A stretch of DNA of 64,000 nucleotides from NCBI RefSeq assembly GCF_902635505.1, contig NC_045429.1, positions 426,215,669-426,279,668 of the forward strand. The letters are read 5' to 3'. The first letter of the stretch is position 1. Every line of letters starts with the position of its first letter. The notes beneath the pieces are model-generated. The model searched no databases. It was not told the origin of the DNA and was given only the letters and a program-made list of their open reading frames with translations. Positions 1 through 22,898 of the stretch are shown here, piece by piece. This DNA is from Sarcophilus harrisii. Taxonomy: Eukaryota > Chordata > Mammalia > Dasyuromorphia > Dasyuridae. The translations under genes were made by a program, and so were the position numbers.

Positions 1-79
1 TCCCTCCTACCTTATAGAATCCCAGTTCTCCATTTCTCCTTTCTTCACCTACCCTTTAATGAGATCTTTTTTCTTTTGA

Positions 80-10352
<10,273 letters not shown>

Positions 10353-11033
10353 ACTTCCCTGCTGCATTCAGGATCTTCCGAGGCATCTCAGACCACCTCC
10401 CTATCCATTGGACTTGATCCCTCCCCTGCTTCCTCTAGTAGATAAAAATGGGAACCCTGCAGTTTGAGGGTTCCTTCCAGTGTGGTGCTATCAGGCAGGG
10501 CCCATCCCCCAGCCCACAATCTACTCTCCCAGCATGTTGGTTTGAGGAGATCACAGCTTGTGGACAGGGCCCTTCCATTCCTGCCCCATCTTCTCTTTCC
10601 CCTCTACTGCATTCACGTAAGTATGGCAGTTCTCATTTGTCCCCAAGATGGGGATTGTTTTTCCCAACCCCCCACTCCCACTTTGTATTCTTCCTTGAAA
10701 ATCTTTTAACAAGGAGGTAAATCTGTGTCTCTGGTTTGATTTTTCTTCCCCAGTTCCCTTCTCCAGACCAAGAGAGTCTGTGATCCTATCTTAGTTTGTT
10801 ATTCTTGCCCAGACACACTGTTCTCACAAAGTGTCTTGGATCATCAGTTAGTCCTTTCCTATGTTCACATGCCAGGTAAATTTTGAGGTGGGCAGAGGGA
10901 GGAGAGTTTGTGTAATTGTATGGTTAGTTATGAAGGTAAGAAACTGTTTTTTTTTTTTGTTTTGTTCCCCACCAACTTCCCATGTTCTCACGTCTGTTGC
11001 CATGTTTTATTTAATCTTTAATATATTTTAATT

Positions 11034-11065
<32 letters not shown>

Positions 11066-11202
11066 CAGTACAACATTTGGTCTGTGGGTTTGAAATGGTT
11101 CGATATGGTCCTCTCTAGGGAAATGTCTGTCACCCTCCTCTCCCTAGGCTGTTTGTAGTTTGGGTTTTCAGACTGAAAACCAAAACTGCAAAGTTCAATA
11201 AA
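10353..11202 (+). other. SETDB1: SETDB1 3' UTR, end uncertain
   Basis: The sequence after the stop is mostly unique and not AT-rich until about 10,940. Two 3' ends are possible. One is near 10,720-10,745, where a weak GGTAAA stands before a GT-rich stretch, close to the short 3' UTR I expect for this gene. The other follows the plain AATAAA at 11,197-11,202. The second would run into the CERS2 3' UTR on the other strand. An A-rich run with a CA repeat sits at about 11,033-11,062. Confidence 0.5.
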
Positions 11203-11845
11203 TAAGTAAAACTGGTTGCTGCCCCACTTCAGTCAAGCTAACCTGACAGAAGGAAGAGAAGAGTAAAAAAGGCCACGGGAAAGAGGCTAGAAAGGGGGAC
11301 AGGAGGGAGGGCGCTCCTTGTGTTTCGGGCCCCAGAGGCAAGGACCCACTAACCCTGGTCCACTCTGGAAGTCTCTGGTTAGAGGAAGGAAAAAATTAGG
11401 CAGCTCAGCTTGGGCCCCCAGGCAGAAGAGGGGGCCTGGAATAATGAGAGCAGGGTCTAGCTTTGGCAGAATGAGACCCACAAAGGGAATGGTAAGGCAC
11501 AGACTGTCTTGGGACCCCTGGTCTGACTCTACAGTGAGGAATGTAAGCTATTCCCCAGCTCTGAACCGAAGCCCAGGGGTGGGGGAAGGTGGGCCCTGCC
11601 TTTAACAGGCCCTGAGCCATCCCCCTCACACAGGAGGGACAGGAATTTGGTTGAAAGGCATCTGGGTGACCAGCAAGAAGGGCAAATGGAGGAAGGGCTG
11701 AAGGGAAAGGGACAACCTGCCCTTCCCTCCCACCCCCAGATTTTGGTGACCTCTGACCCACTCCCTAAGGGACAGCTCCCCTTGGGGGAGGGAGGGCCGT
11801 TTCTTGGCTTTATGAAATCCAGCAGGGCCAGTAGGGGAGCCAGGC
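11006..11845 (-). other. CERS2: CERS2 3' UTR with AATAAA on the minus strand
   Basis: After the TGA stop (11848-11846) the minus strand runs about 840 bases to AATAAA (TTTATT at 11006-11011 on the plus strand). That gives a 3' UTR of the usual size for this gene. It lies tail to tail with SETDB1. Confidence 0.65.
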
Positions 11846-14800
11846 TCAGTCATTTTTTCTGTGGTTATTGTTAAGGATGGGGTGACCGTTGGCTAGATGA
11901 TGGTTCTTCATTCCCCCACTGGTGATAGCCTCATCACCCTCAGAGCTTTCCGTCTCCTCCCGATCGCTGCGCTCATCTTCTACCAGCTACAGAAGAAAGG
12001 GGAGCAAAGATTGGTAACTCCTCCACTCCCCCCCTTAGGGTCCTACCTGATGTTTAAACAGGTGAACACACTTAATATGAAAGAGGCCTGAGTGCAGGTG
12101 CTCAGGAGTAGGAAGGCCTTCCTTTTGCTAGGAATGAAAAAAACTCAATGGGGGTTAGAGGAACCCACGCTTACTTAGCAAAGGAGCCCCCAAGATGGAG
12201 AGAGTCCTTACCTTTCCAGTTACAAATTTGAGGGCCATGCGAAGGATGAGGTAGGCCCAGAAGATATGCAGCACTTGCAGCACACCCATCATGGAGTTAA
12301 AGAAGTAATATCCAAAAAAGGCAGGATACAGCTGCAGAGGGTACACTATTGTGCAGTGGAGGATCCTGAGGGGCAGAGAGGGGAAAACTAGGAAGAGGGG
12401 GCCCAGGGAAGATGAGGTCACACGGTCTGGGGCAAGGGAGACAGAGGACAAAGCAGAGGGAAGGGGCCAGAGAGACCCACCCCCAATGCAGGCAGTACCC
12501 CTGCCTCCCACTCACCAGAAGGGCAAGATGACCAGTCGAGTGATGATGAAGACAATGGCAAAGACAATGAAGATAGTGTTGCACGTGTTTTTCCATCCGG
12601 CGTAGTTGAACATCTTGGCTGACTGCACAGACACCCCCAGCCCTCTGTAGCCATCATCAAGGGCCCAAGTCCCCCTCCGACATACATAATGTGGGTGTGT
12701 ATGTCTATTATATTCCGTATATGTATGTACAGATAAGACCAGGAGATTGGGATTGACCCCTTAGCCCAACCCAACATCCCTAAAGGAGGCAAAAGGGGCA
12801 GGGGAAGTGTTATCTGGCCTGGGATCTTGGGTTAGGGGAGTCCAGGGGAATCCTGACCTCCAGCAGGTAGTCGGAGGAGTCATGGAGAGCCATGATGAGC
12901 GTCCCGGCTCGGATGTAGTTGGCACACCAGGAGAAACTGATGAGTATGATGGTGGCCACGTGGTGGATTACCTGTTCTTTGAAATCCTAAGGAGGACATT
13001 AGAGGTCATGAGATGAGAACTTTTCTCTGTTCCCCAATCCCACAGTTCCCTCTTTCCTTCTCCCAGGTATCTTCCAACCCTTGCCTCTTCTGCCCTACTT
13101 TCTAAAGTAGGGATTCCTAAACTTGGGTCCATGAACTCCAAGGTGAGGGAGTCTACAAAAGTTTGGGTGGTATGGAAAAAATTCACATCTATCTCATCTC
13201 AACAGACTTGGTTTCCTTTGTAATTCTCTCATTCTACTGAACTAAAAACATCCGGAGAAGGGGTTCACAGGTTCACAGGGCTGCCAAAATAGTGCCCATG
13301 ACACTAAAAAGGTTAAGCCTCAAATCAAAGGAAGGGGCTGAGACCTGGCATGGCCACTTCCTTTCAAATTTATCACAACTGAACAGACAAGGGAGAGCTT
13401 CTAGCAGTAAACGGGAGGATCCCGTACCCAGAGGACTCCCCAAACCATCCCTCTGCCAGTTGTGGACCTACCTTTCGTTTCACATCAGAAGCAATACTGA
13501 AGAGTAGGGACCAGTAGAAGGAGAGTTCTATCATGTAATACCAGTACTGGGAAGGGATGGTAGACTAGGAGAAAGGAAGGAAAACTGCTCACCAAAGCAC
13601 AGGTGCTTTCCAAAAGCCTCACCCACCCACTCCCACTACACTCATTCACCGATTCTAGAGTAATACAATTACTAGAGTAATACAATTTTACCCCAACAAG
13701 GAGTCTCCCCCAGACCCTTCAGATTTCTCAGTCACTCCCAAGGATGTTACAGATTCCCTCCATCTCAAGTTTCGCTCCCAGGCCCACCCCACCAAAACCT
13801 TGTATGCCTCTTGCCCCTGATGAGGATCTGTGGTCCCCCCTTCTCGTACCTGTATGGGATAACCTTTCCATACTTCTTTCATGTCATAGAACCAAGGTTT
13901 CTGAGAAAAGATAGTGGCAAATCAGTGGAGCTGAAATACTGAAGGGGGAACCAAGTCCTACGAGTCAGTCTCCACCTGCCAACCTCCAACTCCTCCCTCA
14001 CGCCCTCAACTCACATCCACAATGACGGCCATGCCGGCGATGAAGGCAATAAGATAAAAGGTGAATCTCCAACTGAATGAAGAAACAAAGGCACTCGGTG
14101 GGACGGCACTAGGGAGCAGACCCTGGGCTCCCCACCTACCCTCAAGACTCTTCACCTCCATTTCATCCTTTCCCACACCAGGCACTCCCTAATCCCTCCG
14201 CCCGGTACCCCGGCTCCCTTGCCACCTGGCCTCCCGGAACTTCTTGAGCAGACTAGGCCGGTCCTGATTTCGGCGTCTCCGGAACCATCGCTCCACCTGA
14301 CGGCTAGAGAGCCCGCTCTTCCGGGACAAGAGCTCCACCTCTGCCTGAGAGGGTTGGGGAGAGACGGAAAAGTTCACAGGGACTGCTTGGACAGAGAATC
14401 TGGCTGATGGCTGATTGCTGATCCCCTCAGAAGCGGTCTCTCTGGCGCTGCCTCCCTAATTCCTTTCCCCAATCCCCTAACCCTCCTTTGCCTTTTTTCT
14501 GCTCCCAGCCCTTTGGCTAGGGCACTAGATTTCAGCCCCAAACCTTGCCCCCAAAATGAATGCCTTTATTCTCTAGCACTTACAGGCCCAAGGAGCATCA
14601 TTTTAGAGCTGGGAAGGAGGGGAAAGCTCATGTGACATACAATCCTCTCATTTTAGATGAAACAGGTCAAAAGGGGTTAAATGCTTGGCCACAAGTCACC
14701 CAAGAGGCAAAGATCAGAGCCAGTGAGCCAAGATCTTTTGGCTGCAAAGCCAGAACTCTCCGTTTTCCTCCTGCCTCACCAATTACTTCCCTCTGGCGCT

Positions 14801-15593
14801 CACCTCCTCCCTCCCTCCCCTGCTAAGATCTGGCATCCAATGGGTCAGGTGCACTTAGGAGGGGCGGCCGGGGGCCTTGAGTCTCCCCTCCTCCATACCT
14901 GTTTGGGGTGTTTGCCACTGGTACAGTAGAAGTTCTCCAGGGTTGGGTTGGGGGATGCTCGAAGTCGGGTTTTCTCCTTCACATTTAGGAGGGCAGCCAG
15001 CGGGGTAGCCACATAACTGGGAAAGGCATCTGGTTAAGGAGAGGGACTGTCCTTTTCAAGGACCCCCTATGACATCTGAGATGGGGGAGGGGGAAGAGAC
15101 TAGGAGCCTAGAACCTTCTCTAAGGCCTCAGTTTCCCCAGCTCAGTGCTAGAGAAAGGTTCCCTGGCACCCCCTCTGGCCTCCTTTGTTTCCCACAAGTT
15201 CTGGACAAAGCAGCTTGTGTCTACCAGTGGCCTGGGGGAGGGGAAGAAACAAATGGCTATTCAAAGAATGGCCTGGGGGAGCTAAACCCTCAGGCAGACA
15301 ATGCCGGCCTTTACGGGGAGGGCAAAGTGGGGACACCAAGGCCTGACCACCAATGACTGCCAGCTGAAAGACCTCAGAGAAAGCAGGTGGGAAAGGCAGG
15401 CAGAAGGGCAAGATGCTCACATCTCGAAGAAGTATCGGATAATAAGGAAGAGCAGAGCCAAGGGCAAAGTGATGTAAAGGTCAGAAGCCTTGGCGTAGAT
15501 GCGTCCATCGCGGTCCTCCAGGTCAGCCCAGGTCAGGTTCACAGGTAGCCACAATCGCTCCCACCAGAAGTAATCATAGAGGATCTGCAGCAT
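11846..15593 (-). CDS. CERS2: CERS2, ceramide synthase 2 (complete CDS, 10 coding exons)
   Basis: Coding exons in transcript order: 15421-15593, 14899-15016, 14226-14344, 14015-14072, 13850-13900, 13472-13564, 12858-12986, 12516-12622, 12212-12365, 11846-11986. They join in phase to 380 residues, the same length as human CERS2. The enzyme is an ER membrane protein that joins C22-C24 acyl-CoA to sphinganine or sphingosine to make very-long-chain ceramides. Visible features are the N-glycosylation site Asn19 (PVNLTWADL), the Hox-like domain at about residues 67-128 ([20 protein letters not shown]), the TLC/Lag1 domain with catalytic His212-His213 ([11 protein letters not shown]), several hydrophobic membrane spans, and an acidic tail with the conserved CK2-type sites Ser341, Thr346, Ser348 and Ser349. 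The start codon follows a CTAG acceptor, so all upstream sequence is non-coding. Confidence 0.97.
12858..12986 (-). CDS. CERS2: CERS2 exon with the catalytic Lag1 motif
   Basis: A 129-base exon encoding exactly 43 residues, [19 protein letters not shown] through SSDYLLE. The two adjacent His residues at 212 and 213 are essential in ceramide synthases and are present. [11 protein letters not shown] differs from human [11 protein letters not shown] by one residue. Donor and acceptor are both phase 0. Confidence 0.96.
13104..13320 (-). mobile_element. hAT-type miniature DNA transposon in a CERS2 intron (probable)
   Basis: The stretch begins AGGGATTCCTAAACTTGGGTC and ends with CCATGACACTAAAAAGGTTAAGCC. 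These match the form of an old mammalian miniature element whose ends read roughly GGGGTTCTTAACCTGG and its reverse. The internal TTGGTTTCCTTTGTAAT and GAGAAGGGGTTCACAGG also fit. It is decayed, and the subfamily is uncertain. Confidence 0.55.
14590..14765 (-). repeat. Old SINE-like repeat in a CERS2 intron
   Basis: TTTTAGAGCTGGGAAGGAGG, then CCTCTCATTTTAGATGAAACAGG and GGTTAAATGCTTGGCCACAAGTCACCC read like the widespread 'gagctggaagggacct...cattttacagatgaggaaactgagg' mammalian repeat. It is fairly decayed and its ends are rough. Confidence 0.55.
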
Positions 15594-15594
15594 C

Positions 15595-18500
15595 CTAGAG
15601 AGCCCAAGAGATGGGGGGGAAAGGCATCAGGAAGAGGGGCTGCCAGGGATGTTAGGACATCCTAAGGGAACCATGACAAGGCTTACAGAGTGAATGTTTG
15701 GGATGGAAGGATAGTCACCCCAAAATGTGCAAAAGTCTTCCTTCTCCAGGTTCCTATAAATATGAACTTAGGGTCCAGGACTTCCCTTCTGAACCCAGGA
15801 TGGAGGGACACAGCTCGTGTTTGTTTCAATCCACTTAGTAATGCTTAAGCTTCCAGCAGCTGCTAAAACCGACTAAAGGCAAAATAACCTTCCCGCTGCC
15901 CCTCCTTCCATTTTGCCCACTCCTAAACCGACCCTAGGCCTCTCTGAGGGCAAGCAAGAGAGACTTCCAGAATGAGGGGAAATGTCCCCTCGTCCCCATG
16001 GTCCACTAATGGAGGGGGCCACAAAGATCTAGAAGAAGCGAGCAACCAGAGAAAGGGGTGACTGATTAAACAGAAGAGGAGACAATAGGTGAAGAAACTG
16101 TAGCTAAGAGTTAACCTATGAGACTCTGGGCCACAGGCCAAACTCTGCACTTGTAGGCACTGGACACTTGACCCCAGACCACCCAGATCCTCATTCATTC
16201 AAGCAGTCTCACAGATTGACTCAGTTCTTCAAAGTCCCAAGTCCGTGGGGGAAGGGAGGAAGCAGAGTAATGGCAGGTCCCAAAGTTGAGTAGGATTAAG
16301 AACTACATCGTGTTAGAACTTGTCCAGAAAGAATACCAAGCTGGGGGCAGGGAGCTTGGGAAATCTCAGGAAAAGGTTGCTACATTGACATTGGGAACTG
16401 GGACCCTCCCTACCACCACCTCCTAAGGGGATGAAAGGGAGAATAGGGAAGGGTGATCTGGAGACAAAGTGGAAAAGGCTGGGTTTAGAGTAAAACCTAA
16501 CAATCCCGCAAGAACCCAAGAAAGTAAGTAAACAAGATGGCCCTATCGAATTACTATAGTGAGGATGGTGCAGAGAAGCTTGAGACCAGATTTCCAGGCT
16601 CTCCATCCCTGGCTTTATTCCATTTTCAAGAGAGGTCATTGACAAAGAACTGTGGCCCCCTCAGAATTCCCAGAATGTTTTAGCAAGAGAAAAATGACCT
16701 CTTCCTTCTCATGGGGACTTTGGGGAGACTTTACTGTGCTCTAGAAAGCGAGTGATGTGATGGCAGAAGACTTAAGTCCTCAGATCATAACATAGCTTGA
16801 GCCTATCATCCTCTTCCTCCCCTTTCCCCCACCCCCTTTTGAGATCTTTCGAAATCCCAACTCTTGTCAGTCATGGGCAAATACTCCCGGCACAAGGACT
16901 TTACCCTCTCATGTTCACCACTTCCCCTCCTTGAACACTGCCCTCAGAAGGAGTCACAAAAACTAAAGAAGCTTAAGGCCCTCCTCGCCCCCAACTCATT
17001 TCTTGGCCTAAACTAAGACCTTTCCACCCCCTTTCTCTGAAGGATTAAATGATTGGACTTGAAAGTGAAATGAAACCTTTTTAAATGAGAGTGATAAAAT
17101 TATCTATAGTGAAATCTCCCTCTCACCTTATCTCTCCCTTCTCCCCAAACAAAAGCTATGTGGGAGGTAATGAGTACAACTGAAAAAAAGGAAGAGATAA
17201 GGTAGGAGGCTTAATAATAATTCTGCCTTAAGGAGAAGAGTGGGGACTAGAGGTTTTACCTGGGACATGTCCATATCCCTCAACTACTCCCCTTTTCTTT
17301 TCCTCCCTCTGCCCACACAAAATTTCGGGTTCGAGACAAATCAGCCTACCAAATGGGCTTTATACTGGGGCAAAGTTGATCCTTCTCATGAAATATAAAT
17401 CCTATCAGGTATCAGAACTAGGTTCTGGTTGCCCTTTCACCCAATAAGAGGCGAGAAGGATGGGCAGCAGAGCACTTCATGCAAATCCTGGATTTCTGTG
17501 AGAATTAAGTGCTTAGAGATCTTGGCAAAGGTCCTGAAGACTGTGGTAGGAAAGCATCTCTTTCTTTGCCTTTGCCTTTTTGACTCCAGAAGCCCAGGTA
17601 CATCTTGTTCCTGGATGGGGCTGGGGTCAGGAGGGAAGGTTTAAGGGAGCAGGATGCCAGCAAGGAAAGGACTAGGAGTAACCAACTCAACCATAAGGCC
17701 TCTCCTCCCCCAGCCTTCTCCCAGGATCAAGGTAAAGTGGATGTTTCGCAATGATTGGAATAATGAAAAATAATGGCGTTCTCTCCGATGTTTCAGCCTC
17801 TCTCTAACCACAGCCCTCCCAAACAGCCTTTGCCCACTCTCCTCTGCCTCCATTAGCAGCAGCTCCCTTAATCCCTCAGCCTGCCAGGCAGGGCAGAGAG
17901 AAGCACAGCAGGGAAACAAACCAGGTACATGGAACAGATCTGCACAACTCTGCTCTTGAGTTCTGCTTCCCATAAACCTTTCTGGCTCCTGCCCCCTTCT
18001 CCAGTGGGCTTCTTTGGACCCACAAGCCAGTGAGAAAGAACAAAACTGAGAGCCCAGAGCCAGGAAACTCACATAGAGAACATTTGCTCCCTCCACTACC
18101 AGCCTAGTTCCCGCTCCTCAGAGTGGGTCCCAGACTTGCACACTTCCCCTCACCTTACTCAACACAAACCTTTCCACTTCCAGGATTGCCCCCTAAACAC
18201 AAAGAAACAGACACACACAGACACAAAGAGCAGTTCTCCCTCCTCTGGAAACACAGACACCACTTTCTGAGGCAAAGGCTGGAAAACTGCCAGGACGGCA
18301 GAGATTTCCTAGGCATTCAGTTACAAGGAACTTGAGCTGGGAGCTGCCCAGCCCATCCCTTACCTCTTCTCATTCTAACCCTAACCTTCCTCACAACTCT
18401 TTTTGTTTGGGGAAGGGGGGGTCAAAGAGCTGGGCTAGGGATAGAAGCTTATGGGTCAAAGGGAGACCAGTTATAATTTCAGCCTCCTGTAATCTTTTGC

Positions 18501-20390
18501 AGAGTAATTATAAAATCTGGAACTAGAAAAACTTTGGAAGCTCTTGTAAACTTTATTTTCAAGTTAAAAGGAACCTCTGGGGAAACACAGTGGAAAAAAC
18601 TGGAAGAGGAAAGATGAAGGCATGAGAGCCATATTCAGGCAATTCAGTAAACACTTTACCTTTCTTCCTCACTCCCAACCTCCCAAAATAAGGTCAGTGT
18701 TGGGACATAGAAAAAGCAAGAAAAGGGCCCTCAGGTCTTATTTAAGATCACCTGACCCGAAGCCCAGCTGGGTCCCTACCTAGAAGCCCAGCACCCAAAC
18801 ACAACAGGCACAGGCTAAGTAAAGCAGATAAGATTTCTAACCCTGAGGGCAGGGTTGACAAATAAGAAAGCCAAAGAAATAAGGTAAGAAAAAAAAAACG
18901 GGAAGACAAAGAAGAGGGGAAAAAGGAATCTTTTTTCTAGACTTCTAGAAGACAGTAAACAAATGGCACTGGCAAAGGGAGAAGAAAAAATGAAGCTCTC
19001 TTTGGAATGAGACTTCTCATTCTCAGACAGGGCAAAGTCTAAAGGATTCGATTAAAAGACAGACCAGGGACATAGTTACACATGCAAAACAACAAACACA
19101 AGGAAATATATGCTCAGACACAATAAAATATAAAGTCACTGAAGCTTCTTATGCACCCATATGCCCACCCGGTTAGTGACAGCTCCCCAATAGACCTAAT
19201 GGAAACGGGAGAGGTATCCCCTGTCAAAGCCCTTCTCAACCTGATACTCTGAAGGGAAACTACCACAGAGAGTAGCAGGGTTCCAAAGAACCTCAGAGAC
19301 CGGTGTGCTTTGTCTAGAACTTCCAGACAACGAAGTTAGGGCTTTTGAGCCAACAAGGAACAAACAACTCAAGCTAAAACTTAATGAGGATGGTCAGAAG
19401 AAGGAGCTAAGAACCTAGGAGTAAAAGAAACCCCCAGATGGGCCAGTTACTTTAGCCAAACACCTGCAATCAAGCCGCCTGTCAATTTGCCTTTCCCACT
19501 TCTGTAATTAGCAGCCTGCAATAGAGAGAACCAGCTCAACCAGCATCACCCCCCCTTTCCCCCTCTCCCCCCCCACCCCGGGCCGGCCGGCCCAGCCCGC
19601 ACACATACACACCCCATAACGGTGCAGGAGTGGCAGGCCCAGAGGAACCAGGGCTGCCTTTCTTAACCCCTCCTTCCCGCTTCCCGTTAAGCAGATGTGG
19701 CCGCTAGTCTCTCCGAGGTGGTCTCGCCACGCCGCCCTTTTCCTTCTGTGCTGGCACATGGGGTGACCCGCAGCCCGGCCCCACTGCAGCCGGGAGGGCA
19801 CCCCGCGGCTCAGGATTCTTTGGCTGGCTCTTTAGCCTCACCTCCAGGACCGAGGGCCAGGCCCGCACCCTTTCGTGGTCCTGGGCGAGGCTTCCCTCCT
19901 GGACCTGTTGCCCGGCGGGAGAAATCGCGAAGCCTGGCGCGAAAGGGGCTGGAGGAAGACAGAGCCCCGCGCTGGCTCAGGGGAGCGAACACGGGCCCCG
20001 CCTCGGTGGGGCCCGGAGCCGGGGGCCCCGGCCAGGCCCGGCTCAGGCCTCGTCCCTCCCCTGGCCGTCCCTTCCCTCCCCCCCAAGCTCCGGCCGCCAT
20101 GAGCAGAACAGGCGGAGGCCTGGGAGGCAGCGGCCGCTCCGGTCCCGGCACTGCCCCCCCCTCTCCCCGGAGCCCGGCATTTCGGGCGCCTCGTCTGCTC
20201 CCCAGCCCGGGGGGCTGGGCGGGCCGCCAGCGGATAACCCTGGGAGCCGGGGCAGCGCCAGCCACGAGCCAGGGCGCCCCTCGGTCCGGACCAACCTCTC
20301 CGGGACCCCCCCCCGTCGGACTTCTTCCTCTTGCCCCCCGTGCGCCCTCTCCGCGGGGCCCCCGGAGCTTGCAGGCGAGTGCAGACTTAC
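15595..20390 (-). other. CERS2 intron 1
   Basis: About 4.8 kb of mostly unique, non-AT-rich sequence with few recognisable repeats. I see no coding exon in it. The low repeat load next to the promoter may mean regulatory constraint, but no particular element can be named. Confidence 0.5.
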
Positions 20391-20770
20391 TTGGCAGCGT
20401 CCGCGGTGGCCGGGCTGTCCTCTGCTCTCACCTCCTCCGTCCGCCCTTCTTCCCCCACCCCCTGATTCCACAGGGCTCGGCTGCTCTCCTCTCCTCCCCC
20501 TTCCGCCTGCTCGCCTGCCCGCTCGTTCCCTCCTCCCGCCGCCGGCGGAGTCCGAATCCCAGCCCAAGACTAGAAAGAGTGGAGTCCAGCGCGTCCGCCA
20601 GAGCCAACGCGGGAGCCTACGGGGCGCGGGGGGAGTGGGAGGAGAGACTGGGCTGGGCCGGGTCGGGCGAGGGCGGGGGCGGGGGCGGGGGTCTGCTGCA
20701 AACCTTAGCAATCAATGGCCGAGCCACAGATCGAACTCCCACCCACCCTCGCCTGAGCCGGGCTGCCGAG
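19540..20770. promoter_or_regulatory. CpG island promoter of CERS2
   Basis: About 1.2 kb of very GC-rich, CpG-dense DNA stands out sharply from its surroundings. It contains tandem GC boxes (three GGGCGG-type units at 20,671-20,691). It surrounds the proposed CERS2 first exon. Long open frames here on both strands result from the base composition. Confidence 0.85.
20391..20620 (-). other. CERS2: CERS2 non-coding exon 1 (probable)
   Basis: On the minus strand a strong donor, GCCAA|GTAAGT, sits at 20,390/20,391 inside the CpG island. An untranslated first exon ending there would splice over about 4.8 kb to the ATG exon at 15,594. The 5' boundary is a guess; the donor is clear. Confidence 0.6.
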
Positions 20771-22459
20771 GTTGGGGACCTTCTGAGTGGTCAGAAAAGA
20801 GATTCGTCCCTCGTTCCCGCCCCACCCCACCCCCTCGTTCCCAGCTCTGCCCTACAGGTAGAAACGGGATCTTGGAAAAGTGCGTTTATCACTTGATTTA
20901 AAGCACTTCAGATGCCAGTGAGTGGCTTCCCCAAGGAGAGAGGGAAGTTGTCAAGGTCAGTGCAGTTTTCTGACCACAAAGATCATTCAGATATTTAAAT
21001 TGCGGGAAGGTGGATCTTGCAAAGGACTTGGGAGGGGATGGGGGAAGATAGGATCTTGGTGGGGTTCAACTTGCCCCTGGGGCACAGGAAGGTTCCGAAG
21101 GCTCTTGAGCCAACTTAGACTGAATAATAAAAATGGGAGGTAATGATAGCACCCAGTCCCATTCACCTCTACTCAGTTGTAACTCTTGCCTCAGATACAG
21201 ATACATGGTTACATAGTTTCAGCCCAATTACCTCAATCTCCATTTCTTCCAACTGGTCATTTCCGCACATTTCCATCCTGTCTTCCATGGAGAACGTGCG
21301 GAGAAAGAAGAGTAGGTGTTAGCTGATGCTTCTTCATACTTTGATGTTGGGGTGCCTGGGTCTCAGTGCACCCCCAAACACTCTGGGGAAGATGCAAATG
21401 AAGGTGGTTGAGAGTCTTCTCTAAGGATCCAGGCTAAGTTAATATCATTCAGCTCTATTATCTCTAGTCATCATCACCTCCTGTCTGACATCCTTACCAC
21501 TTTCCAGAGAATGTGACTAATAGGTCTGAGGTTTACCTGTATAGAGAGAAAGGTGAGGGAGGCTAACAAATTTCCCATAATTTATGTTATTAACCTTTGT
21601 GCAGGGTATCTTGCCTCAAGCTTGAACCTTCATACTCCCACTTTTAACCTCTAAAACCGAGCTTCCCAGATGCCCTTCTCTCCTACTTTCTGCTCTGCTA
21701 TCTCTGTACTGCTTACTTCTTGGCAGACATTGTTCATAAACATCTTAGGCCAAGTCCAGCGGCCCAGTACCTTTTAATAAATCAACATTTTCCCAAACCT
21801 CTTTCCAATTTAATTTTCCTAGTTTCCCTTTCTCTGTTGTGCTCACATAACCTGGATTTTCTGGGATAATCATAAGAAAGATTTAAAAAAGAGAACTAAT
21901 AAGTTTTGGCAAAAGGGATACACACTTTCAGACCACATACTCCAATTTTTTGGTCTGAAACAAAGACCATTGTATATATCGTATTCCTTCCATTCTTCCT
22001 AGATGGCCAGCTCTCGATTTCTCTCTATATGTTATTTTCTAGCCTGCTCTTCATATTTTCCCAATTTCCCCATCTGCCTTTTCTAGCATTTTATCCCACT
22101 CCAGAATAGGTTCTTTCTCTAGCCCCCTAGAACCTCCTCCCCTCCCAGTCTTTATCTAGCTGTAGTGCCGAGTTTTTCCTCCTTCTCCCCTATCCCCACC
22201 CTCAACACCCTGCTACAGGAGGAGAGAGTCCCTTTTCTAGCACCCTGCTCTCCCAAATCTCTTTCCCTACTCTATTCTCTCTCCTTCGCATACTACCCAG
22301 GGAGATCTGCCTTTGATTGTCCCGTTCCAGGCCCTCTTGGGATCCAGCTCCCTCTACTGTTCAAGCCTGCTAGGTTCTCCTTTTGCCTTGCATTCATTCA
22401 TGCTCCCAGCATACCCTTCCAGTTTCTCTCTCCTTCCAGTTTTCCATTTTCATAGTTAC
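20771..22459. other. Intergenic DNA between CERS2 and the inverted repeat
   Basis: Mostly unique sequence, pyrimidine-rich from 21,900 on. I see no exon-like reading frame with matching splice sites and no named repeat. Confidence 0.5.
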
Positions 22460-22898
22460 TTTTCTCTTGCCCCTCATCCTTCCTTCCAGCCCATGGAGGG
22501 GTTGACCATGCAGTCTGGCACTAGTCATTCGTTTTTCCCCGTAGTAGCTGTTAATTCCAGATCTCTATTCAGTCCCTACCCTGATCCTTTTAGCCACAAT
22601 TCAAGGAAAGGAAGATACCAAAAACTTTTCTGGAGGGTGGGGTGTGTGTGTGTTCTGAGGCAGAACTGCTCAGCAGGAGAGTTCAGCTAAGGTCTGAAAA
22701 ATAAAGATAATGATTATAACCCCTTGCTGCCTGTCAAGGAGGGAAGCAGGCGACTGTCCCGGAGGAGAAGAAACGAAGCTCTCATCTGGCATGAGGGCGA
22801 TGTTATTAGCTTTGTCCTTATTCCTATGGTCTTACCCCAACGAGTGCCCTGGCAATCCTAACCTCACTGCTGTTCTCACTCATGCCCTCACCCGGGCA
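22460..22898 (+). repeat. Left arm of a large inverted repeat
   Basis: A 439-base arm starting TTTTCTCTTGCCCCTCATCC and ending near CATGCCCTCACCCGGGCA. Its reverse complement recurs at 24,182-24,619. By hand alignment I count about 16 mismatches and no gaps, or about 96% identity. The content does not look like a known transposon: there are no terminal repeats, no poly(A) and no SINE boxes. Confidence 0.93.

Noticed and set aside
19697-20896. Open frame of 399 codons on the plus strand (and several on minus) in the CERS2 CpG island
   Set aside because: GC-rich DNA lacks stops by composition. The translation is Pro/Arg/Gly/Ala-rich without domains, and the region is the promoter and non-coding exon of CERS2.
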